Origin: JBMYZL01 sp049610385 | GTDB taxonomy: Bacteria > Bacteroidota > Bacteroidia > Flavobacteriales_D > Sanyastnellaceae | Direction: 5' to 3' | DNA length: 64,000 nt | Assembly (NCBI GenBank): GCA_049610385.1 | Contig: JBMYZL010000016.1 | Span: forward strand, 1-64,000 | Part shown: piece after piece, positions 26,747 to 35,416 of the stretch | Layout of the letters: every line of letters begins with the position of its first letter | How positions within the stretch are numbered: the stretch's first letter is position 1 | The notes under the pieces: model-generated | Database searches by the model: none | What the model was told of the DNA's origin: nothing | What the model saw: only the letters and a program-made list of their open reading frames with translations | Program-made: the position numbers and the translations under genes

Positions 26747-26980
26747 TCAATTGAGGATTTGATCGATTGCTTTGGCCAAATCGCGGTCCTTCGATGTCAC
26801 CACATCACCCGCATCATGGGTGTTCAGTTCCAAGCGAACATAATTGTAGGTGTTGTAAATGGCTGGATGGTGGTTCATTTTTTCAGCCAAAAAAGCCACC
26901 CGCGTTAGAAATGTGAAGGCTTCTTGAAAATCTGAGAATCGGAATTCTCGGATCAATCGGTTGTCGCTCTCATGCCACAT
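26747..26980 (-). CDS. 4a-hydroxytetrahydrobiopterin (pterin-4-alpha-carbinolamine) dehydratase
   Basis: 77 residues, slightly shorter than the usual ~95. The diagnostic motif is KMNHHPAIYNTYNYVRLEL, with the two catalytic His, followed by the family signature THDAGDVVTSKDRDLAK. The enzyme recycles the pterin cofactor of aromatic amino-acid hydroxylases; no hydroxylase gene is in the window. The short N-terminus begins MWHESDNRLIREFRFSDFQEA, which covers the FxF segment, so the fold is intact. It is the first gene of the run leading to the Crp-type regulator. Confidence 0.87.
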   Translation of the reverse strand: MWHESDNRLIREFRFSDFQEAFTFLTRVAFLAEKMNHHPAIYNTYNYVRLELNTHDAGDVVTSKDRDLAKAIDQILN

Positions 26981-27056
26981 GGTGCCCTAAATCTAAGACA
27001 AAATCGCCATCGACAGTTCTTATCTTGCGGCTGCAGACTGCACCACCCAGATTCCC

Positions 27057-28295
27057 ATGCCACAAAAGCCCATTGGATTTGCGCCCCCTCCCATTTCGGA
27101 AGAACTGATTGAAGCAGTGACACAAGTGCTCCGATCGGGTTGGATCACAAGTGGTCCCGAATTGGCTCAATTTGAAGCCGAACTTCGTGATTGGCTTCGC
27201 GTGCCTGAAGTCGTCTGTTTGTCGAGTTGGACCACGGCCTGTGAGCTGGTCTTGCGCTGGTGGGGCGTCGGTCCGGGTGATGAGGTCATCGTCCCAGCGG
27301 TGACCTACGCCGCGACTGCCAACATCGTTCTTCATTGTGGCGCCACCCCAGTGATTGTGGATATCGACCCGGAGGAAGCCGTGTGCAGGGCCGATACCAT
27401 CGAGGCGGCCATCACCTCGAAAACCAAGGTGGTGATGCCCGTCGATTTGGCAGGATGGCCTGTAGATTATGACGCCATCCGAGACGTTTGTGAACGGGCC
27501 AGATCCGTCTTCGTTCCTCGCGGACCAGAACAAGTGGCCTTGGGCCGACCGTTGTTTTTGGCGGATGCCGCACACAGCTTCGGAGCCACATACCGGGGGC
27601 AGCCTGTGGGTGGCCAAGCCGATGTAACGGGGTACAGCTTCCACGCTGTAAAAAACCTCACTACGGCCGAAGGGGGGGGCTTGGCTCTGAATTTGCCGGA
27701 ACCGCTGAGCAATGCCTCACTCCAAAAGTGGCTAAAAACCATGTCCCTGCATGGGGCCACTCGGGATGCCTTCGCAAAAACCCGAGGGGGAACCCCACAT
27801 TATGACATCATCCATGCGGGGTACAAGTGCAACATGACCGATATGCAAGCTGCCATGGGCCGGGTACAATTGCGGCATTATAAAGCCACATTGGCCAAGA
27901 GAAAAGATATTGTCAATCGATATCTCCAGGGATTTGCAGACGAAAAATGGCATCGCCCGTCACCGGTAATTTCTGCCCAACGGGAATCCGCATATCATCT
28001 GTTCATGCTGAGGATCGCAGGCATAGATGCCGAAGGCAGGGACAGGATCATGGCAGATTTGCACAAAGCAGGCATCCCCTCCAACATCCATTTCCCACCC
28101 CTGCCCATGCTGTCGGTACACCGTTCACGCAATACCACGCCAGATCTCAGAACTGAATGCCCAGGCGCCTGGCAACATTGGAATGAAGAAATTTCGCTGC
28201 CCGTTCACCTCGAATTGGAAGCCGAGGATGTCGATCGCATCATCGCGGCGTGTCGTGAAGCCATTGCCAAAGAACTGAGCCTGGGACAAGCATGA
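27057..28295 (+). CDS. DegT/DnrJ/EryC1 family aminotransferase
   Basis: 412 residues, a PLP-dependent sugar aminotransferase fold. The catalytic Lys is in VTGYSFHAVKNLTTAEGGGL, the aspartate contacting the pyridine N lies in FLADAAHSFGATYRG, and the N-terminal substrate loop is GWITSGPELAQFE. Such enzymes aminate keto-sugars bound to nucleotides for surface polysaccharides. It overlaps the sugar transferase gene by 4 nt, so the pair probably makes and loads an amino sugar. A stretch of ~25 residues (RARSVFVPRGPEQVALGRPL) looks like an insertion relative to typical members. Confidence 0.88.
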   Translation: MPQKPIGFAPPPISEELIEAVTQVLRSGWITSGPELAQFEAELRDWLRVPEVVCLSSWTTACELVLRWWGVGPGDEVIVPAVTYAATANIVLHCGATPVIVDIDPEEAVCRADTIEAAITSKTKVVMPVDLAGWPVDYDAIRDVCERARSVFVPRGPEQVALGRPLFLADAAHSFGATYRGQPVGGQADVTGYSFHAVKNLTTAEGGGLALNLPEPLSNASLQKWLKTMSLHGATRDAFAKTRGGTPHYDIIHAGYKCNMTDMQAAMGRVQLRHYKATLAKRKDIVNRYLQGFADEKWHRPSPVISAQRESAYHLFMLRIAGIDAEGRDRIMADLHKAGIPSNIHFPPLPMLSVHRSRNTTPDLRTECPGAWQHWNEEISLPVHLELEAEDVDRIIAACREAIAKELSLGQA

Positions 28296-28897
28296 AACGC
28301 GTTTTTGACTTCGGAGTGAGCACCCTTGGACTGCTGATGGCCATGCCCATCATTTTGGCATTGGGGGCTTGGATTGTTGTCGACAGTCGAGGGGGGATGT
28401 TTTATCGCCAAACCCGCATCGGCCTGAAGGGTCGTTCCTTTTCCTTGCTCAAATTGCGGTCCATGGACCCCACGCGTGCACCTGAAGAACGCCGGGAAAT
28501 CACCATCGGAACGGAAGATCCACGGATTACAAGACCCGGTCGATTCATCCGAAAAACGAAATTGGATGAATTGCCCCAATTGTTGAATGTCATGCGTGGT
28601 GACATGAGCCTGGTGGGGCCCCGACCGGAAGTGCCGCAATACGTCGCCTTGTACAACAATCTGCAACGAAACGTCTTGAACGTACGTCCTGGATTGACCG
28701 ATCCGGCCAGCATAGAAGCCTTCGATGAACCCGCGATATTGGCCACTGCTGAAGATCCAGAACGACTTTACATTGAAGAAATCATGCCCAGAAAAATTGA
28801 GTTGCAATTGGCGTACATCGAACAGGCATCCTGGAGAAGCGATCTCGCAGTCCTCTGGCGCACTCTTGTTCGGATTTTCAGCTCATCTCAAAACTGA
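28292..28897 (+). CDS. undecaprenyl-phosphate sugar-phosphate transferase (bacterial sugar transferase family)
   Basis: 201 residues. It has the small WcaJ/PglC-type catalytic domain without the extra N-terminal membrane region. A re-entrant hydrophobic helix (LGLLMAMPIILALGAWIVV) is followed by YRQTRIGLKGRSFSLLKLRSM, KTKLDELPQLLNVMRGDMSLVGPRPEVP and RPGLTDPASIE. It transfers a sugar phosphate to the lipid carrier, starting glycan assembly. It is coupled to the upstream DegT aminotransferase by an ATGA overlap. Its 3' end overlaps the convergent SirB1-like gene by 10 bp. Confidence 0.92.
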   Translation: MKRVFDFGVSTLGLLMAMPIILALGAWIVVDSRGGMFYRQTRIGLKGRSFSLLKLRSMDPTRAPEERREITIGTEDPRITRPGRFIRKTKLDELPQLLNVMRGDMSLVGPRPEVPQYVALYNNLQRNVLNVRPGLTDPASIEAFDEPAILATAEDPERLYIEEIMPRKIELQLAYIEQASWRSDLAVLWRTLVRIFSSSQN

Positions 28898-29745
28898 CGA
28901 AGTCCTTGCAAGAGACGCGTGATGCGCTGAGCAGTCAAAGTTTGGCCTGATTCCTCACACAAGTGAATGACCACGCGACCGACTTGTTGCATCATTTGAT
29001 GCACCCCTGTTCGTGCAGGTGTCCAATTCGCATCCAAATCTTGGGCCAAATCTTGCAACTCTTCAGGCGATAGCATCTCCCCCTCCTTGAAGGGGTTGAT
29101 GTAAAACCAAATCGGAGGCGCTCCCGTCGAATGGTCCCAAGTTGGATCGACATAGGCCAAGAAAAACAACCCAGATACCGAAACTGGATGAAGCGAAATG
29201 GACAGCGAATCAGCCAAGGCCCAATACAAAATACCCAACCCCAAAGGGCCTCCAGATTTCTCGCACAAAACGGATGCAGGGAGGGCATGCTTGGCCTGCT
29301 GAGTCGACAATGGTATTCCCTCAAACCCCCAATTGGAAAACAACACATGATTGAGAATCCGAACCTGTTCCAAAGCCGTCAACTCCTCATTCAACTCCAA
29401 CCAAACATCACGACGAAGTTGCTTGAAGACCGCCTCTCCTGCAGTTCGATCACCACCAAACCCGCAGACGGATTCCAGCCAAAAAACACCTTCCAAAATC
29501 GATGGCGTGTCACACTTCGCCCATTCCTTCAACCCTGCATGGGCCTGCTGCTCCAGGACACCGTTCATCAGCTCATTCAATCGACTTTGGGTCATCGCAC
29601 AACCTCGATCATTGGACGAACGATTCTTCAACAAAGGCAAAATGTCCTCGCCTTGCTCCAGCAGCTTGGAGCGCACATGGTGGTAGACACCCTCATCGGG
29701 GTCGTCCAACAATGCCATCAGCGCTCGAATTTCTGAACCACTCAT
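28888..29745 (-). CDS. SirB1-like transglutaminase-fold protein
   Basis: 285 residues. The central region (EQVRILNHVLFSNWGFEGI ... LCEKSGGPLGLGILYWALAD) matches the SirB1 N-terminal transglutaminase-like domain, with Cys in the VLCEKSGGPLG segment in the position of the usual xRxGxP loop. Conserved His residues lie in SISLHPVSV. The function of this family is unknown; some members are linked to protein turnover or cell growth. The ATG at 29745 is preceded at 7 nt by a perfect TAGATTTG box, so the message is probably nearly leaderless. Confidence 0.75.
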   Translation of the reverse strand: MSGSEIRALMALLDDPDEGVYHHVRSKLLEQGEDILPLLKNRSSNDRGCAMTQSRLNELMNGVLEQQAHAGLKEWAKCDTPSILEGVFWLESVCGFGGDRTAGEAVFKQLRRDVWLELNEELTALEQVRILNHVLFSNWGFEGIPLSTQQAKHALPASVLCEKSGGPLGLGILYWALADSLSISLHPVSVSGLFFLAYVDPTWDHSTGAPPIWFYINPFKEGEMLSPEELQDLAQDLDANWTPARTGVHQMMQQVGRVVIHLCEESGQTLTAQRITRLLQGLRQF

Positions 29746-29752
29746 CAGGCCC

Positions 29753-29760
29753 CAAATCTA
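29753..29760 (-). promoter_or_regulatory. -7 promoter element, short-leader type
   Basis: TAGATTTG (minus strand) is a full TAnnTTTG match with only 7 nt before the ATG at 29745. An ATTG 18 nt upstream could serve as the -33 element. Confidence 0.5.
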
Positions 29761-29852
29761 TTCCCTCGAGACCCACCCCAATCAACATCCAAAAATCACT
29801 TATAAAACCTCCCTTGTGGAATGCGTTCAGAGACCCCTTACCTTCGGGGATT

Positions 29853-30710
29853 GTGCTGAGTTTCGTGAAAAATCCCCGGGCGTTTTGGGCTCTTTGGACC
29901 ACCCTGTTGTTCCTTTTGTTGGTGTGGGGAGTATTCTGGACCAATGAGTTGTATGACCTGGGGTGGCGTGCATACGGCAACCGCCCACGGCTGCAAGAAG
30001 GCCTCATCGGCATCCTGACATTTCCTTTTTTGCACTCAGACTTCGATCACTTGTGGAACAACACGGCCACTTTTTTTGTCTTGAATGTGCTCCTTTTTTA
30101 TTTCTACCATCAAATCGCCGGGCGCATCTGGGTTTTGTTGTATTTGCTCAGTGGTGGTTTTCTCTGGGTCTTCGCTGAAGGAGGAAATCACATCGGTGCC
30201 AGTGGATTGATCTATGGTTTGGCCGCCTTTCTATTTGTCAGTGGGCTCATTCGCCGTCACCGAATTTTGCTACGGGTATCCCTGGCTGTTGTTTTTCTCT
30301 ATGGTGGCATGGTGTGGTGGTTGCTGCCCATTGAAGAGCACATCAGTTGGGAAGGGCATTTGTCAGGAGCCGGAGCTGGGTTGTTGTTGGCCATCTTGTT
30401 CCAAAACAAAGGCCCCAAACCAGAAACATTTGAATCGGATGTCGAGACACCGGACGAAGAAATGCCCGAATGGTGGATGCGCATGGAGGCGGAAAAAAGC
30501 AATCGTGTTGACCACCCCACCCCAGATGCATTGTCCCCAGATCCGCTCCGTCCGTTGTGGCATGAAACCCCAACCCAATCTGGAGGCATTCGATACCGTG
30601 TGATTCACGAACAGCAACCTCCGCGAAAGAGCCGCCCCTCGAACAAAGCAGATGACCCAAAAGCGACATCGGAAACGCCCTTGGATTCAAAAGATCCAGA
30701 ATCAGAATGA
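29853..30710 (+). CDS. rhomboid-family intramembrane serine protease
   Basis: 285 residues from a GTG at 29853; GTG at 29865 is an alternative, and no ATG starts the native region. About six hydrophobic helices are visible. The catalytic Ser is in GNHIGASGLIYGLAAF and the catalytic His in ISWEGHLSGAGAGLLLA; the HSDFDHLWNN motif is the family L1/TM2 signature. It cleaves transmembrane helices of unknown targets. The C-terminal ~95 residues are hydrophilic and Pro-rich, predicted disordered and cytoplasmic. The stop lies 11 bp from that of the convergent dnaN gene. Confidence 0.87.
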   Translation: MLSFVKNPRAFWALWTTLLFLLLVWGVFWTNELYDLGWRAYGNRPRLQEGLIGILTFPFLHSDFDHLWNNTATFFVLNVLLFYFYHQIAGRIWVLLYLLSGGFLWVFAEGGNHIGASGLIYGLAAFLFVSGLIRRHRILLRVSLAVVFLYGGMVWWLLPIEEHISWEGHLSGAGAGLLLAILFQNKGPKPETFESDVETPDEEMPEWWMRMEAEKSNRVDHPTPDALSPDPLRPLWHETPTQSGGIRYRVIHEQQPPRKSRPSNKADDPKATSETPLDSKDPESE

Positions 30711-30721
30711 AGTCTAGGGCA

Positions 30722-31837
30722 TCAACCCACCATCACAGGCATGACCAACATGAGGATGTCCTCACCGGCCTCATCGGATTCAGTTGGACGAATGATTCCC
30801 GCCCTGTTGGGTGCGCTCATTTCCAATGAAATTTCCGTGGAAGTCAAATTGTTCAACATGTCCATCAAGAACTTGGAGTTGAAAGCAATTTCCATGTCCT
30901 CTCCCTGGTAACTGCATGTCAAACGCTCATTGGCCTCATTTGAAAAGTCCAAATCTTCAGAACTCACGTTCAATTCACTGCCTGCGATGCGCAAGCGCAC
31001 CTGGTAAGTGGTTTTGTTCGCGAAAATGGAAGCCCGACGGATGGATTGCAAGAAATCCAATCGGTTGATCACCATTCTGTTGGGGTTATCCTTCGGAATG
31101 ACCGCCTCATAGTTCGGATATTTTCCTTCGATTAATCGGCACAAAATGATGGTGTCGTCAAATTCGAAACGGGCGTTGGATTCGTTGTAACGGAGTTTGA
31201 CTGATTCCGAATGTGACGCCGCATTTTTCAGCAAGTTCAGAGGCTTCTTCGGCACGATGAATTGAGCACTGTCATCAGCATGGACATCCGAACGACCATA
31301 TCGAACCAACCGATGTGCATCTGTCGCCACAAATCGCACACTTTCGGGATAGAATTCGAAAAACAAGCCGCTCATCACCGGTCGCAAATCGTCATTCCCC
31401 GCCGCGAACAAGGATCGGTTGATTGCACTGATGAGCACATCGGCGGACATGTCCACCACCGCGGCATCTTCAAGTTCTTCAATTTGGGGGAATTCGTCTC
31501 CATTCGCTCCGTTCAAGCGATACTTGCCCGCATCACTGGTCAATTCTACTCCAAACGAATCCACATCGATGGTGAATGTCAATGGAATGTCCGGAAATGC
31601 CTTCAAAATTTCGAGCAACATTTTGGCAGGAATGGCAATGGCGCCATTGTCCTCAGTTTTGACCTCCAACTTGGTGGTCATGGTCGTTTCCAAGTCACTG
31701 GCGGAAATGACGGCCTCTCCTGGGCCCAACTCAAAAAGAAAATTGTCCAAGATGGGCAACGAGTTGTTTCCACCCAACACCCCACTCAACGATTGCAAGT
31801 GGCGCAACAAAACACTGCTGGATACGATAAATTGCAT
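30722..31837 (-). CDS. dnaN: DNA polymerase III beta subunit (sliding clamp)
   Basis: 371 residues, standard length, with three repeated clamp domains: FIVSSSVLLRHLQSLSGVL begins domain I, SLFAAGNDDLRPVMSGLFFE domain II, and the C-terminal MLVMPVMVG matches the MPM(R/K)-type tail that lines the protein-binding pocket. It tethers polymerases to DNA and recruits other factors. The start at 31837 gives the canonical MxFxV N-terminus; the frame is open to 32041, but that part is non-native. It is not beside dnaA or recF here. Confidence 0.95.
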   Translation of the reverse strand: MQFIVSSSVLLRHLQSLSGVLGGNNSLPILDNFLFELGPGEAVISASDLETTMTTKLEVKTEDNGAIAIPAKMLLEILKAFPDIPLTFTIDVDSFGVELTSDAGKYRLNGANGDEFPQIEELEDAAVVDMSADVLISAINRSLFAAGNDDLRPVMSGLFFEFYPESVRFVATDAHRLVRYGRSDVHADDSAQFIVPKKPLNLLKNAASHSESVKLRYNESNARFEFDDTIILCRLIEGKYPNYEAVIPKDNPNRMVINRLDFLQSIRRASIFANKTTYQVRLRIAGSELNVSSEDLDFSNEANERLTCSYQGEDMEIAFNSKFLMDMLNNLTSTEISLEMSAPNRAGIIRPTESDEAGEDILMLVMPVMVG

Positions 31838-31963
31838 GATTTGGTCTGAATGTCCTTGAATCTTCAAAGATGCGGCAAGCACAGCGAAAATCACCGACTT
31901 TTTTTCCACATGCAACCTCCAAGGAATTTCACAAGTTTTCCAGTTGTCAACTATCTTGCCACC

Positions 31964-32326
31964 ATGCAGAAACTCCTGTTTACACTCGCCATTCTCGGTT
32001 TCTCCTTCAGCTACATGAAAGGACAGACGGAGGCCACTCAAAACGCCAACACGGCCGATGTGTTGATTGAAATCAACAGCGAAACGTCACGCGAAGACCT
32101 CGCCTTGATTCAGAAGACCCTCGAACCGCAGGGCATTTTCTTTCGTTACGACAACATCGAGTGGGTAGATGGTGCACTCACCTCCATTCGGATGGCCGTC
32201 AAATGCCAAGAGGGTACCATGAAGGTCAGCGATGTGGTCAACATCACAGCTGAGGTGCCAGCGCGATTTGGTGTGGCCACTGTTGAAGGGAAGCCTCAAG
32301 TATGCTTCGGGGCCGACTGCGATTGA
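31964..32326 (+). CDS. small exported protein of unknown function
   Basis: 120 residues. The signal peptide (MQKLLFTLAILGFSFSYMKG) ends near KGQ. The mature part has a compact alpha/beta pattern (TADVLIEINSETSREDLALI, GIFFRYDNIEWVDGALTSI) and a Cys-containing C-terminus (VCFGADCD). The pattern hints at an M56/BlaR1-associated or TonB-like periplasmic domain seen in Bacteroidota, but I cannot name a family. TATCTTGC lies 4 nt before the ATG, a promoter-like sequence found at other starts here. It converges on the glycosyltransferase gene, 7 bp apart. Confidence 0.6.
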   Translation: MQKLLFTLAILGFSFSYMKGQTEATQNANTADVLIEINSETSREDLALIQKTLEPQGIFFRYDNIEWVDGALTSIRMAVKCQEGTMKVSDVVNITAEVPARFGVATVEGKPQVCFGADCD

Positions 32327-32333
32327 TCCGGCT

Positions 32334-33386
32334 TCAAGAAGATTGCGGTTGCTGGGAACCGAGCAGCGACAAGACGGCAGCTTGAACCCGCTGGACAGGA
32401 ATGTCCGCACAGGCGAAGTGCCCCTGGGGACAGACCGCATGACCATGCAATCCGCAAGGTCTGCAATTCAGGGTTTTTTCCGTTTCAATCACGCATCGAG
32501 CATCGGCTAGGGGACCAAATCCAAACGCCGGGACCGTGCTGCAAAACAAGGCTACAGTGGGCACATTTGAACCGCTTGCCCAATGCAGAGGTGCGCTGTC
32601 ATGCGTGACCAATGCCCCTGCTCTTCGCACCAGTTCGTATGCTTGCAGCAAGGTCAAGTTCGCCAAAACACGGGCTGAAGGTGTGCTGGATTGACAGCGA
32701 TTCAGCAAGTCCAAATCCGTTGGCGCCCCAATCAAAGCCAGGGGGACTTGAGCTCGGTCCAAAGCCGCTGCCAACAAACGCCAGTTCTCCTCAGGCCATT
32801 GCTTTGTGTGCCATTGGCTGCTCGGCGCAAGTACCACATAAGACGATCCTGCCCAGCCGGAATCCACAATGATGTTTTCCACCAACTGTTGATCATGGGC
32901 CGAAGGATACAAGGTGGGAATCAACCAATCGTCATGTACCCGCTTGCCATCGCATGCATTCAACAAATCGCCCAATCGTTCCACTTCATGCCTCCCATCC
33001 CCAATGTTGTGTGACACCCGATGGGTAAAGGCCCATGCCAGAGGATTGGAAGCATAACCCACCCGTTGTGGTGCCCCAGTCAACCACGTGAGCAGGCCAC
33101 TCGACACATGCCTGTGGATATTGAAAACCACGTCGTATTTGCGTTTGCGCAATTGCCAACCCAACGCGACAAGGCGCCGATTGCGACCCTTTTTGGATTT
33201 GTCCCACACCCAGACTTCATCCACTTCGGGATGGGTCATGTACAAGGACTCATTGCCCTTCCTGACCACAACCTCGCAAATCGTTTCAGGGTGCTTCTGC
33301 TTCCAACTCCGAATGGCCGAAGACATCAACACCGCATCTCCGATGAAGGCGGTTTGAATGAACAGGACACGGCGCGGATCACTCAT
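32334..33386 (-). CDS. glycosyltransferase family 9 (heptosyltransferase-like)
   Basis: 350 residues. It has the GT-B fold of ADP-heptose:LPS heptosyltransferases: RRVLFIQTAFIGDAVLMSSAIRSW at the N-terminus, VVLAPSSQWHTKQWPEENWRLL for nucleotide-sugar binding, and THDSAPLHWASGSNVPTVALFCST at the donor site. It probably adds heptose or a related sugar to the lipopolysaccharide core. It is divergent from ruvX, with 33 bp between the starts; TATCTTCG lies 4 nt before its ATG. The frame opens earlier (33452), but that region overlaps ruvX and was rejected. Confidence 0.9.
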   Translation of the reverse strand: MSDPRRVLFIQTAFIGDAVLMSSAIRSWKQKHPETICEVVVRKGNESLYMTHPEVDEVWVWDKSKKGRNRRLVALGWQLRKRKYDVVFNIHRHVSSGLLTWLTGAPQRVGYASNPLAWAFTHRVSHNIGDGRHEVERLGDLLNACDGKRVHDDWLIPTLYPSAHDQQLVENIIVDSGWAGSSYVVLAPSSQWHTKQWPEENWRLLAAALDRAQVPLALIGAPTDLDLLNRCQSSTPSARVLANLTLLQAYELVRRAGALVTHDSAPLHWASGSNVPTVALFCSTVPAFGFGPLADARCVIETEKTLNCRPCGLHGHAVCPQGHFACADIPVQRVQAAVLSLLGSQQPQSS

Positions 33387-33390
33387 GTCG

Positions 33391-33398
33391 CGAAGATA
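33391..33398 (-). promoter_or_regulatory. candidate -7 element of the glycosyltransferase 9 gene
   Basis: TATCTTCG (minus strand) matches seven of eight TAnnTTTG positions and lies 4 nt before the ATG at 33386, implying a leaderless or very short-leader transcript. Confidence 0.35.
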
Positions 33399-33403
33399 CG
33401 GGT

Positions 33404-33411
33404 TAGCTTTG
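33404..33411 (+). promoter_or_regulatory. -7 promoter element of ruvX
   Basis: TAGCTTTG fully matches TAnnTTTG and ends 8 nt before the ruvX ATG at 33420. The start itself is fixed by the conserved N-terminus, so the transcript should be close to leaderless. Confidence 0.5.
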
Positions 33412-33419
33412 CGGTCATC

Positions 33420-33827
33420 ATGGCGAGATGGATAGGATTGGATTTGGGCCAAACCCGAACTGGCATCGCAGTCACGGACCGTGAAGGCATCATCGCGAGT
33501 CCACTGGAAACCGTTACCACATCACAACTCATTGAACGGTTAAAATCGCTCATTGCACAAGAGCCTTGTGCTGGACTGGTCTTGGGCCACCCCGGTCCCT
33601 CGGCAGACAGCACACCCCTCGTGGAGCAATGGATCGACAAACTCAAAAAAACTTTCCCCGGTCGCAAGTTGGTCTTAATCGATGAACAAAATACGAGCCG
33701 TGAAGCTCGGATGGCCATGGTGATGGGCGGCATGCCGAAAAAAAAGCGTGCGCAAAAAGGCGAAATGGACAAGGTTGCAGCCGCCATCATTTTGCAGCGG
33801 TTTTTGGCCTCCGATTCACCTCGTTGA
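33420..33827 (+). CDS. ruvX: Holliday junction resolvase-like RuvX (YqgF)
   Basis: 135 residues with an RNase H-like fold. The first acidic site is in WIGLDLGQTRTGIAVTD, the middle motif is CAGLVLGHPG and the late motifs are VLIDEQNTSREA and EMDKVAAAIILQRFL. YqgF proteins process pre-16S rRNA 5' ends and have been proposed as Holliday-junction resolvases. The start is fixed by the conserved N-terminus, with a TAGCTTTG box 8 nt upstream. The 3' end overlaps bshC on the other strand by 12 bp. Confidence 0.93.
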   Translation: MARWIGLDLGQTRTGIAVTDREGIIASPLETVTTSQLIERLKSLIAQEPCAGLVLGHPGPSADSTPLVEQWIDKLKKTFPGRKLVLIDEQNTSREARMAMVMGGMPKKKRAQKGEMDKVAAAIILQRFLASDSPR

Positions 33828-35387
33828 CGCCACACGGACAGGCCAAGATACCTTCCACCAAATGGGACCTTCTGAATCAGAGGACGCTGACAAGTACCTC
33901 TCCAACATTTCAGACGCAGATGCATTGGGTTCCAAGTGAGCAAGCATTTGGTGAAAGTTGCGCGTTCTTTCTTGTGCGATTCCTTTGGGTTCTAGGAAAT
34001 CCCAAGCCGCGAGATAAGCTGACAATTCCTCGGTTTGTTGCATGCGAATGGTCCGTTTCAATTTCTTTTCCATCCGCTTCCATTCAGCTCGCATCTTCAC
34101 CACCGTAGCCATTGCCGCTCCTTCAAGTGATGCATCCACGCTTTTCACTTGTTCCACCAAGGCATCCCTCAAATCTTCAAATGGCCGTTGTACGTTTTCT
34201 GATGGAATGGCTAGGGCCAAACGCTGGTTCAACCATCTTCCCACCAAGTCATCCTCAGCCCCACCTCGGGAATCTCCTCCCGGAATCCAAGGAGGCTCTC
34301 CAGCATTTTCAAGAGACTGATCATGGCGCGCAGAGGTCAATGTGAAACCATCGCGCAGCCACACCACCGGCATGTCCACGCCGTCGAGCTCATCAAATGC
34401 TTTCGTCAACTGCAACCAATAAGCACATTCAGTCGCGCCCCCCACGACAGCGGTGCTTTGCAGCAAGAATTCTTGATACAATGGACGCATCAAGGCATTG
34501 GGGCTGTAGCTGGCCAATGGGGCCTGGAAATCCACATCTGCCGCGTTCACCCGATTTCGAATGCCCTCAGGGCCGGTCAGTGAAAACAATTGACAATCCC
34601 GCAGGTGAACTGGGGGTGCATAACCGGCGGATTTCATCTTTTCGGTGCTCCGCCCTATCCATTCGGTGAGTTTTTGGTCCAACAATTCCAAATGAAAAAT
34701 GGGCGCGGCCAAGTCTTTTAAAGCGGCATCATCTCCATCGACCACCAAAACGCCATGGCTGCCATATAGCGCATGAACCCAACGACGAACCGCATGCGCC
34801 AGTGTCAATCCTGCAGCATAAGCTTCACCCAACACCTCCACCTCATCCGCTCTCCAATTCGAAGCCCTTGCCCATTCAAGCAAGTCATCTCGCCAGCCTT
34901 CTGAAACAACCAAACGGCCCACCGCCTGGTTAGGCAGGCTCACCGAAGGGTCCAAATGAAACGACGGTGATCCCGGTATGGTGGCAATTTCCTGGAAATC
35001 ATGATCCTCTGATGCCAACCAAAATACAGGAATGGCTCCACCCAATTGACCTGCGAGACGAATGGCCGTCCAAATTTTGTAATGAAAGAAGGCCGGACCA
35101 CCAGCCAACACCAATTGATGTCCTGTCGTGATGACGGAAGCGCCATCACGGAAGGCTTCCAGAGACGCAGGTATTGCACATCCTGATTGGCCATATTGGG
35201 TTTGAATCACTTCTGCCACAGCGTGTCGACGAGCCCCATGAACTGGCAATCGGTCGCCGCCACGCAAGGAAGAAAAACTGGGTTGATCCCTTCTCAAAGC
35301 GCAGACCGATGGAGCATCCCGCAGATGATCTCCCATCGTCGTTCCCGCTGGATGCACTTTCCGGGCATCATGGGCCTCCCATTTCAT
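33816..35387 (-). CDS. bshC: bacillithiol biosynthesis cysteine-adding enzyme BshC
   Basis: 523 residues. The family motifs are ITTGHQLVLAGGPAFFHYKI, VFWLASEDHDFQEIA and GGATECAYWLQL, followed by a long C-terminal coiled coil (EWKRMEKKLKRTI) that forms the dimer. BshC joins cysteine to glucosaminyl-malate to make bacillithiol, the low-molecular-weight thiol of many Bacteroidota. bshA and bshB are not in the window, while ytxJ (16517) is. The frame is open to 35585, but MKWEAHDARKV at 35387 is the native N-terminus. Confidence 0.93.
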   Translation of the reverse strand: MKWEAHDARKVHPAGTTMGDHLRDAPSVCALRRDQPSFSSLRGGDRLPVHGARRHAVAEVIQTQYGQSGCAIPASLEAFRDGASVITTGHQLVLAGGPAFFHYKIWTAIRLAGQLGGAIPVFWLASEDHDFQEIATIPGSPSFHLDPSVSLPNQAVGRLVVSEGWRDDLLEWARASNWRADEVEVLGEAYAAGLTLAHAVRRWVHALYGSHGVLVVDGDDAALKDLAAPIFHLELLDQKLTEWIGRSTEKMKSAGYAPPVHLRDCQLFSLTGPEGIRNRVNAADVDFQAPLASYSPNALMRPLYQEFLLQSTAVVGGATECAYWLQLTKAFDELDGVDMPVVWLRDGFTLTSARHDQSLENAGEPPWIPGGDSRGGAEDDLVGRWLNQRLALAIPSENVQRPFEDLRDALVEQVKSVDASLEGAAMATVVKMRAEWKRMEKKLKRTIRMQQTEELSAYLAAWDFLEPKGIAQERTRNFHQMLAHLEPNASASEMLERYLSASSDSEGPIWWKVSWPVRVASTR

Positions 35388-35416
35388 GCTGCAAAAATAG
35401 CGCTCCCCTGATGATC

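Noticed and set aside
28888..28897. Frame error suggested by convergent overlaps here and at 33816-33827
   Set aside because: Both proteins of each pair end in normal family-length C-termini; short convergent overlaps are compatible with compact gene packing.
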